Origin: an uncultured Collinsella sp.
GTDB taxonomy: Bacteria; Actinomycetota; Coriobacteriia; Coriobacteriales; Coriobacteriaceae
Length of the DNA: 55,177 nucleotides
Direction: 5' to 3'
Assembly (NCBI GenBank): GCA_902496005.1
Contig: CABUZI010000002.1
Span: forward strand, 1-55,177
A model generated the notes under the pieces. The model saw only the letters and a list, made by a program, of their open reading frames with translations, did no database searches and was not told the origin of the DNA. A program made the translations under genes and the position numbers. Positions 8,713-16,437 of this stretch are shown piece by piece. Numbering within the stretch: the first letter of the stretch is position 1; every line of letters starts with the position of its first letter.

Positions 8713-9503
8713 TGCCTATCGGACCTGCGCGTATGCCGCTCTTCGATCACCTGGGAGAGCTCCGTCGCCGCCTGACCATCGTGGTCGTGTCGGTGTTTGC
8801 CGCCGCTATCGTGCTGTATTTCGCCACGCCTGTTGTGCTCGACATCCTGGAAGATCCCATCCGCTCCTTTGTGCCGGACGGTAAGTTCTACATCACTACC
8901 ACGCTCGGCGGCTTTGGCTTGCGCTTCTCGCTGGCCATCAAGATGGCCGTTGTCATGTGCACGCCCATGATCATCTGGCAGATCTTGGCGTTTTTCTTGC
9001 CGGCGCTTCGCCCCAACGAGCGCAAGTGGGTCGTGCCCACGGTGCTCGCCTCGACGGTGCTGTTCTTCCTGGGCGCCATCTTTTGCTACTTCATCATCAT
9101 TCCTGCGGGCTTTGAGTGGCTCATCGGCGAGACCTCGGCCGTCGCTACGGCGCTGCCCGATCTGGAGAACTACGTCAACATGGAGCTGCTCTTTATGATC
9201 GGCTTTGGCGTGGCGTTTGAGCTGCCGCTCATCATCTTCTATCTGTCCGTCTTCCACATCGTGTCCTACGCTGCTTTCCGCGGTGCCTGGCGTTATGTAT
9301 ACGTTGGCCTGCTTGTGGGCTCGGCTGTGATTACGCCCGACGGCTCGCCCGTTACGCTGGGCCTCATGTATGGTGCCCTGCTCTCGCTCTACGAGATTTC
9401 GCTCGCCATTGCCCGCGTGGTCATTACCGCGCGCGAGGGCAAGGAGGGCTTGTTTGTGAGCCGTCTGGACCTGTTCTCGGACGATGAGGACGACGAGGAG
9501 TAA
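8712..9503 (+). CDS. tatC: Twin-arginine translocase subunit TatC
   Basis: Multi-spanning receptor of the Tat export machine; binds the twin-arginine signal and recruits TatA. The 263-residue protein starts with the conserved FDHLGELRRRL (residues 11-21), has several hydrophobic helices, and shows FELPLIIFYLS typical of the later helices. A charged tail rich in Asp and Glu closes it. The start codon overlaps the tatA stop as TAATG, showing translational coupling. The hydrogenase-maturation gene hypA follows after 6 bp. Confidence 0.95.
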   Translation: MPIGPARMPLFDHLGELRRRLTIVVVSVFAAAIVLYFATPVVLDILEDPIRSFVPDGKFYITTTLGGFGLRFSLAIKMAVVMCTPMIIWQILAFFLPALRPNERKWVVPTVLASTVLFFLGAIFCYFIIIPAGFEWLIGETSAVATALPDLENYVNMELLFMIGFGVAFELPLIIFYLSVFHIVSYAAFRGAWRYVYVGLLVGSAVITPDGSPVTLGLMYGALLSLYEISLAIARVVITAREGKEGLFVSRLDLFSDDEDDEE

Positions 9504-9509
9504 ATCGGT

Positions 9510-9866
9510 ATGCACGAGGTTGGCATTGTCAACGGCATACTCGATACAGTGATTCGCGCGGCGCGTGGGGCGGGGGCCTCGCGCGCCGTTTTGGTAACGC
9601 TGCGTATCGGGGATATGACCGAAGTTGTGCGCGAGGCGCTGGACTTTGCGTGGGAGACATTTCGCGATGAGGACCCGCTCACGCGGGGCTGCGAGCTCGC
9701 GGTTGAGGAGATTCACCCACAAAGTGAATGCCTGGACTGCGGCGAGGTCTTCGACCACGATCGCTTCCACTGTCGCTGTCCCCAGTGTGGTGGTGCCAAC
9801 GTGCGCCTACTGCACGGCCGCGAGCTCGATATCGCGAGTATCGAAATCGAAACCCCCGACGATTAG
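9510..9866 (+). CDS. hypA: Hydrogenase/urease nickel chaperone HypA
   Basis: Nickel-binding metallochaperone that, with HypB, supplies nickel to [NiFe]-hydrogenase. The 118-residue protein begins with the nickel-binding MHE (His2), and carries the structural zinc site as two Cys pairs, CLDCG near residue 74 and CPQCGG near 92. It sits 6 bp after tatC and is followed by hypB, so the pair likely shares the tat transcript. No hydrogenase structural genes or hypCDEF are in the window. [NiFe]-hydrogenases are common Tat substrates, which gives this neighbourhood some sense. Confidence 0.93.
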   Translation: MHEVGIVNGILDTVIRAARGAGASRAVLVTLRIGDMTEVVREALDFAWETFRDEDPLTRGCELAVEEIHPQSECLDCGEVFDHDRFHCRCPQCGGANVRLLHGRELDIASIEIETPDD

Positions 9867-9921
9867 CCCGCTAGCCATCTGGTGATGGGGTATAAAGGGG
9901 CTAAAGTAAGGAGCGCTAAGT

Positions 9922-10605
9922 ATGGCTGAGAAAACGATTGATATCGCGTCGCCGATTCTGTCGCGCAACGAGCGCCTGGCAGATCAGCTGCGTCAGCGAT
10001 TTAATGAGACAAACACCTATGTGATCAACGTCTTGTCGAGCCCCGGTTCGGGCAAGACCACCACGATCCTGGGCACCAACGAGCGCCTGCGTGACAAGGC
10101 CGGCCTGCGCTGTGCCGTCATCGAGGGCGATATCGCCTCGGATGTCGACGCCATCACCATGAAGGAAGCCGGCATGCCCGCCATCCAGATCAACACGGGC
10201 GGCCTGTGCCACCTCGAGGGCAACATGATCATGGAGGCCGTTGACGCGTTTGACCAGGCTGTGGGTCTGGAAAACATCGACGTCATCTTTATCGAAAACG
10301 TGGGCAACTTGGTCTGCCCGGTCGACTTTGACCTGGGTGAGAACCTGTCCATCATGATTCTCTCGGTGCCCGAGGGCGACGACAAGCCCATCAAGTACCC
10401 GGGCATCTTCCAGCACGTTGGCGCGCAGCTGCTCAATAAGGTCGACGTGGCCCCGGCTTTCGATTTTGACATGGATAGGTATACTAAGACACTCGATGAC
10501 CTCAATCCGCAGGCGCCGCGGTTTGCCGTGAGCGCGCGCAAGGGCGAGGGCATGGATGCCTGGTGCGATTGGCTCATCGGGCAGATCGAGCAAGCAAGGG
10601 CGTAA
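9922..10605 (+). CDS. hypB: Hydrogenase nickel incorporation GTPase HypB
   Basis: SIMIBI-class GTPase that drives nickel delivery to hydrogenase with HypA. The 227-residue protein has the P-loop SPGSGKTT at residues 40-47, the family text INTGGLCHLEGNMI with the metal-site Cys and His, FIENVGNLVCP, and the guanine-specificity NKVD near residue 173. It has no N-terminal His-rich nickel-storage stretch. A TAAGGAG ribosome site precedes the ATG; the gap from hypA is 55 bp. Confidence 0.94.
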   Translation: MAEKTIDIASPILSRNERLADQLRQRFNETNTYVINVLSSPGSGKTTTILGTNERLRDKAGLRCAVIEGDIASDVDAITMKEAGMPAIQINTGGLCHLEGNMIMEAVDAFDQAVGLENIDVIFIENVGNLVCPVDFDLGENLSIMILSVPEGDDKPIKYPGIFQHVGAQLLNKVDVAPAFDFDMDRYTKTLDDLNPQAPRFAVSARKGEGMDAWCDWLIGQIEQARA

Positions 10606-10659
10606 ATCGGCCGCCATACGGGCGGGCGTAGCCGCAGAGACACGAGATAGGAGCCTCTT

Positions 10660-13272
10660 TTGAAGCTCATCATCGCCGAGAAAAATGACGCCGCGCGTCA
10701 GATTGCCGAGCGGCTGTCCACGGGTAAGCCCAAAAAGGACAAGGTGTACAACACCGCAATCTACCGTTTTGAGTGGAAGGGCGAGGAGTGCGTGACCATC
10801 GGCCTGGCCGGTCACATCCTTGCGCCCGATTTTTGCGACAGCGTGCTGTTTGATAAAAAGCTGGGCTGGTATTCGGTTACCGAGGACGGCGAGATGCTAC
10901 CGGCCGACATGCCCGATGGCCTGGCACGCCCGCCCTACGACACCAAGCGCAAGCCGTTTCTTGCCGACGGCATCTCCATCAAGGGCTGGAAGCTCGAGAG
11001 TCTGCCGTATCTCACCTGGGCACCCGTCATTAAGCTGCCGGCCGAGAAGGAACTCATCCGCTCGCTTAAGAACCTCGCCAAAAAGTCCGACAGCGTCATC
11101 ATCGCTACGGACTTCGATCGCGAGGGCGAACTGATCGGTTCGGACGCCCTCAACAAGGTGCGCGAGGTTGCGCCGGACTTGCCGGTTGCCCGCGCCCAGT
11201 ATTCTTCGTTTACCAAGGCCGAGATCACGCAGGCCTTCGATAATCTCGTCTCGCTCGACCAGAACCTGGCCGACGCCGGCGAGAGCCGTCAGCACATCGA
11301 CCTCATTTGGGGTGCGGTGCTCACGCGCTACCTGACGCTCGCCAAGTTTGGCGGCTTTGGCAACGTGCGTTCCGCCGGCCGCGTGCAGACGCCGACGCTT
11401 GCCCTGGTGGTCGAGCGCGAACGCGAGCGCATGGCGTTTGTGCCCGAGGACTATTGGCAGATTCGTGGCATGGGCGCCGCGCAAGGCGCTGCCGAGGACG
11501 ATCGCTTTAAGATCGCGCACAAGACGGCGCGCTTTACCGACAAGGATGCTGCTGAGACGGCGTACGGTCACGTTGACGGTGCCAAGACGGCAACCGTCGC
11601 CGCGGTGACCAAGCGCTCGCGCAAGCAGCAGCCGCCCACGCCGTTTGCGACCACCTCGCTGCAGGCTGCCGCCGCGGCCGAGGGCATCTCGCCTGCGCGT
11701 ACCATGCGCATCGCTGAGTCCCTCTACATGGCCGGTCTCATCAGCTACCCGCGTGTCGACAATACCGTGTACCCCGCGACGCTCGATCTGGGCGCCGTGG
11801 TGAGCGATCTGGCAAAGATCAACCCGGCGCTGGCGCCCGTATGCAAAAAGGTGCTTGCCGGCCCCATGAAGCCTACGCGCGGCAAAGTCGAGACCACCGA
11901 CCACCCGCCTATCTATCCCACGGGCGAGGGCGATCCGTCCACGCTCGACGGCGGCCAGCGCAAGCTCTACGACCTCATCGCCCGTCGCTTCCTGGCAACG
12001 CTTATGGGTCCCGCGACCATCGAGAACACCAAGCTCGAGCTCGACGTCAACGGCGAGCCGTTCGTGGCCTCGGGCGACGTGCTCGTGACCCCTGGCTTCC
12101 GCGAGGCCTATCCGTACGGCCTTAAGCGCGACGAGCAGATGCCGCCGCTGGAGCAGGGCGATACGGTCGACGTGTTCGACATTAAGCTCGAGGCCAAGCA
12201 GACTGAGCCGCCCGCGCGCTATAGCCAGGGCAAGCTCGTTCAGGAGATGGAAAAGCGCGGCCTGGGTACCAAGTCCACGCGCGCGAGCATCATCGAGCGT
12301 CTGTACGCCGTGCGCTATCTCAAAAATGATCCCGTTGAGCCGAGCCAGCTAGGCATCGCCATCATCGACGCGCTGACGCAGTTTGCCCCGCGCATCACGA
12401 GCCCCGATATGACCAGCGAGCTCGATGGCGATATGACCCGTGTGGAGCGCGGCGAGGATACCGAAGAGCATGTCGTGACGCACTCGCGCGCGCTGCTGGC
12501 TGGCGTGCTCGACGAGCTGCTCAAGCACACACAGGAGCTGGGCGACGCCATCAGCGACGCCGTCACGGCCGATGCGCGCGTGGGCGCCTGCCCCAAGTGC
12601 GGCAAGGACCTGGTTATGAAGACGAGCGCCAAGACCCGCGGCAGCTTTATCGGCTGCATGGGCTGGCCCGACTGCGACGTGACCTATCCGGTGCCGAGCG
12701 GCGTCAAGGTGAGCCCGCTCGAGGGCGAGGCCGCTGTGTGTCCCGAGTGCGGCGCGCCGCGCATTAAGTGCCAGCCGTTCCGCCAGAAGGCTTTCGAGAT
12801 TTGCGTGAACCCCACGTGCCCCACCAACTACGAGCCTGACCTTAAGGTGGGCGAGTGCAAGGTGTGCGCCGAGGCGGGGCGTCATGGCGACCTGATCGCG
12901 CACAAGAGCGAAAAGAGCGGCAAGCGCTTTATCCGCTGCACCAACTACGATGACTGCGGCGTGAGCTATCCGCTGCCGGCGCGCGGCAAGCTCGAGGCGA
13001 CGGGCGAGACCTGTCCCGAGTGCGGCGCCCCCATCGTGGTGGTCAACACGGCGCGCGGTCCGTGGCGTATCTGCGTCAACATGGACTGCCCGACCAAGGA
13101 GAAGAAGCCCGCCCGTGGCCGCAAGACCACGACCAAGGCGAGCACGGCGAAGAAGACGACGGCGGCCAAGAAGACGACGGCGGCCAAGAAGACGACGGCT
13201 AAGAAAGCCACTGCCGCCAAGAAGGCGACCGCGAAGAAGTCGACTGCCAAGAAAGCAGCCGCCGACAAGTAA
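10660..13272 (+). CDS. topA: Type IA DNA topoisomerase, archaeal TopA-like, with zinc ribbons and a basic tail
   Basis: Relaxes negative supercoils by cutting one strand and passing the other. Residues 1-150 form a TOPRIM domain starting LIIAEKNDAARQIA, with the acidic motif ATDFDREGELIG near 147-158. The catalytic Tyr is Y363 in ISYPRVDNTVYP. The N-terminus and the YPR-DNT active site look more like archaeal topoisomerase I than the usual bacterial TopA (YMRTDS). Four Cys-rich zinc ribbons follow at roughly 645-810, then about 55 residues dominated by Lys, Ala and Thr that resemble a histone H1-like tail. The TTG start is supported by ATAGGAG. It follows hypB by 54 bp. Confidence 0.93.
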   Translation: MKLIIAEKNDAARQIAERLSTGKPKKDKVYNTAIYRFEWKGEECVTIGLAGHILAPDFCDSVLFDKKLGWYSVTEDGEMLPADMPDGLARPPYDTKRKPFLADGISIKGWKLESLPYLTWAPVIKLPAEKELIRSLKNLAKKSDSVIIATDFDREGELIGSDALNKVREVAPDLPVARAQYSSFTKAEITQAFDNLVSLDQNLADAGESRQHIDLIWGAVLTRYLTLAKFGGFGNVRSAGRVQTPTLALVVERERERMAFVPEDYWQIRGMGAAQGAAEDDRFKIAHKTARFTDKDAAETAYGHVDGAKTATVAAVTKRSRKQQPPTPFATTSLQAAAAAEGISPARTMRIAESLYMAGLISYPRVDNTVYPATLDLGAVVSDLAKINPALAPVCKKVLAGPMKPTRGKVETTDHPPIYPTGEGDPSTLDGGQRKLYDLIARRFLATLMGPATIENTKLELDVNGEPFVASGDVLVTPGFREAYPYGLKRDEQMPPLEQGDTVDVFDIKLEAKQTEPPARYSQGKLVQEMEKRGLGTKSTRASIIERLYAVRYLKNDPVEPSQLGIAIIDALTQFAPRITSPDMTSELDGDMTRVERGEDTEEHVVTHSRALLAGVLDELLKHTQELGDAISDAVTADARVGACPKCGKDLVMKTSAKTRGSFIGCMGWPDCDVTYPVPSGVKVSPLEGEAAVCPECGAPRIKCQPFRQKAFEICVNPTCPTNYEPDLKVGECKVCAEAGRHGDLIAHKSEKSGKRFIRCTNYDDCGVSYPLPARGKLEATGETCPECGAPIVVVNTARGPWRICVNMDCPTKEKKPARGRKTTTKASTAKKTTAAKKTTAAKKTTAKKATAAKKATAKKSTAKKAAADK

Positions 13273-13299
13273 CGGCGTAGTCGGAACATTGACTAAAAC

Positions 13300-13338
13300 A
13301 AAAACGAGCGAGGACCTCAAAATCCTCGCTCGTTTTTT
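13300..13338 (+). terminator. Terminator after topA
   Basis: ACGAGCGAGGA pairs perfectly with TCCTCGCTCGT and is followed by a run of T residues. Confidence 0.88.
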
Positions 13339-13340
13339 AT

Positions 13341-13398
13341 CCGGCAGTTAGGGACGTTTCTTTTCTGCCGGCAGTTTAGGAACGTCCCTAACTGCCGG
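13341..13398. repeat. Palindromic repeat, copy 1 (GGGACGTT family)
   Basis: Perfect 18-bp arms at 13341-13358 and 13381-13398 (CCGGCAGTTAGGGACGTT and its complement) flank a 22-base centre that repeats part of the arm. A second copy in the same orientation lies at 14461-14517, on the other side of the zinc-ribbon gene. Confidence 0.85.
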
Positions 13399-13416
13399 CT
13401 CGGGAACGACAAAGCG

Positions 13417-14400
13417 CTAGTTCACTTCGACGGGTTTGGCGCCGGGATAGCGCTCCTCAAAGTCTAGGCGGTACTTATTGTCATTGGTGCCCGCCACGTT
13501 GTCGCGCGACAGCGGCGCCACGATCTCATTCTTGTGGTCCGCAGGCTTGGCGTATTTCAGGCTGATCTCCCAGGCATCGCAGATTGCGTCAATGCGGTGA
13601 TCCAGGTCGTCGTACAGGGCGATGATGTCCTTCCAGGAGCTGTAGTTCTTGGAGCTCGTCGGGACGTCTAGGTCCTCGACGATGTCGTAATACTGCTCGA
13701 TGGTGTCCTCCGTGCGCTCGGCGACGTCGGCGAGATTTTGACGGGTGGTTCGATCCTCTTCCAGATAGCTGCCGTTGAAGTTCTGCGCGCAGCCACGGAC
13801 GTAGCTGTCGAGGTCTTCGAGCAAGTCGTAGTATTCGCTCAGTCGGCGGTAGAGGTTCTGCTCGGAGAGCGTTGCTTCGCCGCCATCCTCGTCGTCATCG
13901 TCATCATCGTCGTACAGGCTGTTGGGATCGCCGAGAGGCTTTAGGCCATCGTCGTCGACGTCATGGTGCAGCTTAGCTACCTCGGCAGTCGTCTGCGTGG
14001 CGGCGTTGTCGAAAGGCTTGATCACAAAGAAAACGACCAGGGCGATGATAATCGCCACCAGCACAACGATAACGGCGATAAGCGGCCCGGTGCCGCTCTT
14101 TTTGGGAGCGGGGGTCTGTGGTGAAGCGGGCGCGTATGCGGGAGCCGGCTGCTGTTGGGGTGAGCCACTCGCGACGGGTATGCGCTGCGTGGACTCGACG
14201 GCCGCGGGGCCTGCAGCGGGGTCGGGGCGATAGGCGAGGGGGTCGTCCGCCTTGGCTTGCGGCGTATCGAGGGAACCGATCTGCTCAAAAGCGGGCTGGC
14301 TATCGCTCGCGGTTGTTTGCTCAACGGGTGCACCGCACGAGGTGCAGAACTTGGCATCATCTGCAAGAAGCTTGCCGCACGAGGCACAATACCGAGACAT
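13417..14400 (-). CDS. Zinc-ribbon membrane protein of unknown function
   Basis: A 327-residue protein with an N-terminal zinc ribbon (CASCGKLLADDAKFCTSCG, residues 4-22), a disordered Pro/Ala/Gln-rich linker, one transmembrane helix at roughly 110-135, an acidic stretch with a run of Asp, and a helical domain exposed on the far side of the membrane. Proteins of this layout often sense or organise something at the cell envelope, but no function is assigned. The start at 14400 is preferred over one 18 bases upstream because AAAGGAG lies 6 bases before it and the zinc ribbon then starts the protein. Two copies of a palindromic repeat flank the gene. Confidence 0.8.
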   Translation of the reverse strand: MSRYCASCGKLLADDAKFCTSCGAPVEQTTASDSQPAFEQIGSLDTPQAKADDPLAYRPDPAAGPAAVESTQRIPVASGSPQQQPAPAYAPASPQTPAPKKSGTGPLIAVIVVLVAIIIALVVFFVIKPFDNAATQTTAEVAKLHHDVDDDGLKPLGDPNSLYDDDDDDDEDGGEATLSEQNLYRRLSEYYDLLEDLDSYVRGCAQNFNGSYLEEDRTTRQNLADVAERTEDTIEQYYDIVEDLDVPTSSKNYSSWKDIIALYDDLDHRIDAICDAWEISLKYAKPADHKNEIVAPLSRDNVAGTNDNKYRLDFEERYPGAKPVEVN

Positions 14401-14460
14401 TGCCACTCCTTTCGCCACATTTCAATGCAATACGACGATTATACCCAGCACCCCAAAAAG

Positions 14461-14517
14461 CCGGCAGTTGGGACGTTCCTTTTCGACCGGCAGTTTAGGA
14501 ACGTCCCTAACTGCCGC
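14461..14517. repeat. Palindromic repeat, copy 2 (GGGACGTT family)
   Basis: Nearly the same as the element at 13341-13398, with one base lost in the left arm and a slightly different centre. The right arm again reads GGAACGTCCCTAACTGCCG. Confidence 0.85.
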
Positions 14518-14563
14518 CTGAGTAGCCATTGACTAGGCGGGATTTGGGACGCGCCGAGCACTG

Positions 14564-14573
14564 GGGTATCATG
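14564..14573 (+). promoter_or_regulatory. Candidate -10 region for tmk
   Basis: GGGGTATCAT occurs about 50 bases before tmk. The same ten bases recur at 18170-18179 before comF, which suggests a shared promoter element. The -35 side is not clear at either site. Confidence 0.35.
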
Positions 14574-14624
14574 GCTTAGTTAATATATCTGCATTTACGC
14601 GCCTTGTAGGAAGGGGCTGCGCCC

Positions 14625-15308
14625 ATGGCTTTTGAGCCCGCTCAACATAGCTTTATCACGCTCGAGGGCGTCGATGGCGCCGGCAAGTCCACGCAGGCGC
14701 GCCTGCTTGCCCGCGCTCTTGAACTCGCTGGCTACCAGGTTGTGAGCCTGCGCGAGCCGGGCGGTACCGCCATCAGCGAAAAGATCCGTGCTCTGCTGCT
14801 CGACCCCGCCAACACGGCGATGGGTGACACCTGCGAGCTGCTGCTCTACGAGGCGGCACGCGCTCAGTTAGTGCACGAGGTCATCGCGCCCGCCCTCGCT
14901 GCCGGCAAGGTGGTCCTGTGCGATCGCTTCTACGATTCCACGACCTGCTACCAGGCGTTTGCCGACGGCCTCGATCGCCAGATAGTGCGCGACGCCAACA
15001 ACCTGGCCGTCGCGGGTACGCACCCGGCGCTCACACTCGTTTATCACATCACGCCCGAGCAGGCGGCGCTGCGCATGGCAGCCCGTGGCGCGGCAGATCG
15101 CATGGAGGCTAAGGGCATGGCCTTCCAAGAGCGTGTCTACCAGGGTTTTTGCGCAATTGCCGCCGAGGAGCCAAACCGCGTAAAGCTCATCGACGCGACC
15201 TCGTCCATCGAGGACGTATTCGCACAGACGGTCGAGCAGGTTCGCGCCTACGGCCTCGACATTTCCCAGGATGCCGTCGCTGTCGCGCTAGCCCAGGAGG
15301 CCGAGTAA
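14625..15308 (+). CDS. tmk: Thymidylate kinase
   Basis: Phosphorylates dTMP to dTDP in the supply of dTTP. The 227-residue protein has the P-loop EGVDGAGKST (residues 14-23), the DRF/Y motif CDRFYDSTTCYQ near residue 104, and the lid region with RGAADRME. AGGAAGGGG lies upstream of the ATG. It heads a run with holB (1 bp gap) and ricT (10-bp overlap), an order common in many Gram-positive genomes, so these genes are expected to be one operon. Confidence 0.96.
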   Translation: MAFEPAQHSFITLEGVDGAGKSTQARLLARALELAGYQVVSLREPGGTAISEKIRALLLDPANTAMGDTCELLLYEAARAQLVHEVIAPALAAGKVVLCDRFYDSTTCYQAFADGLDRQIVRDANNLAVAGTHPALTLVYHITPEQAALRMAARGAADRMEAKGMAFQERVYQGFCAIAAEEPNRVKLIDATSSIEDVFAQTVEQVRAYGLDISQDAVAVALAQEAE

Positions 15309-15309
15309 C

Positions 15310-16437
15310 ATGGCCCCCGCTCAGGCAAGCCTGCTGGCCAAGCTCGACACCCAAGAGCGCGTGCGCGACTTTTTGACCAATGCCGTCGCCAGCGGTCGTG
15401 CATCGCACGCCTACCTGTTTTTGGGCGCGCCCGGCGCGGGCAAGCTCGACGCCGCGTGGGCGCTCGCCCAAGCCTTCCTGTGCGAGCAGGATGGCTGCGG
15501 CTCATGCGATAGCTGCGTGCGCGTCGCCCGCCATACGCACCCCGACGTGCACTATTACACGCCCGAGAGCGCCATGGGCTACCTCATCGCCCAGACCCGC
15601 GAGCTGCTCGATGACGTGCCGCTGGCGCCCATCCGTGCCAAGGCCAAGGTCTACATCATCGACCGTGCCGAGCAGCTGCGCGCCAACACCGCCAACGCGC
15701 TGCTCAAAACACTCGAGGAGCCGCCCGAGGGCGTTATGTTTATCTTGTTGGGCACCTCGGCAGACGTGATGTTGCCCACCATCGTGAGCCGCTGCCAGTG
15801 CGTGCCGTTTCGGCTGGTGTCGCCCGCCGTCGCCGCGCAGGCCGTGAGCCGCGCCACCGGTCAGGACCCTGCGCGTTGCCGCATGGCCGTCGCCGTAGCG
15901 GGAAGCCCCACGCGTGGCGTCGAGTTCCTCAAGAGCGCCGAGCGTCAGGATGCTCGGCGTCAGATGGTCCGCGCCATCGATTCGCTCATCGCCGCCGACG
16001 AGGCCGACGTGCTCAGCCGCGCCAAGTCACTCATCGTCGCCGTTAAGGCGCCGCTCGCCGAGGTCAAGTCCACGCAGGAAAAGGTGCTCGAGCAAAACGC
16101 CGACTACCTGTCGCGTGGAGCATTGAAGCAGCTTGAGGACCGCAACAAGCGCGAACTCAACGCGCGCGAGCGTTCGGGTATCATGGAAGCGCTGGCGAGC
16201 GCGCGGACGCTCATGCGCGACGTGCTGCTGACGCTTCAGGACGAGGCGGCCGACGTGGTGAACGAAGACGTGCGCGACACGATCGGGCGGCTTGCCGCCG
16301 CGACCAATGTTGCGGGTGCCACACGGGCGCTCGAGGCAGTCGCGACCGCCGAGCGCAACATCGCCAGAAACGTTACTCCCCAGCTGGCCATCGAGGTCAT
16401 GCTGTTCGATATCAGGAAGGCACTGAAATGCCGTTAG
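15310..16437 (+). CDS. holB: DNA polymerase III clamp-loader subunit delta'
   Basis: Component of the clamp loader that places the beta clamp on DNA. The 375-residue protein has the AAA+ P-loop-like text LFLGAPGAGKLDAAW near residue 37-51, where the usual Lys-Thr/Ser is Lys-Leu, in line with delta' not hydrolysing ATP. A zinc site follows with four Cys (CEQDGCGSCDSC), then the ANALLKTLEEPPEG motif shared by DnaX and HolB. Tight spacing after tmk and a 10-bp overlap with ricT indicate co-translation. Confidence 0.93.
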   Translation: MAPAQASLLAKLDTQERVRDFLTNAVASGRASHAYLFLGAPGAGKLDAAWALAQAFLCEQDGCGSCDSCVRVARHTHPDVHYYTPESAMGYLIAQTRELLDDVPLAPIRAKAKVYIIDRAEQLRANTANALLKTLEEPPEGVMFILLGTSADVMLPTIVSRCQCVPFRLVSPAVAAQAVSRATGQDPARCRMAVAVAGSPTRGVEFLKSAERQDARRQMVRAIDSLIAADEADVLSRAKSLIVAVKAPLAEVKSTQEKVLEQNADYLSRGALKQLEDRNKRELNARERSGIMEALASARTLMRDVLLTLQDEAADVVNEDVRDTIGRLAAATNVAGATRALEAVATAERNIARNVTPQLAIEVMLFDIRKALKCR

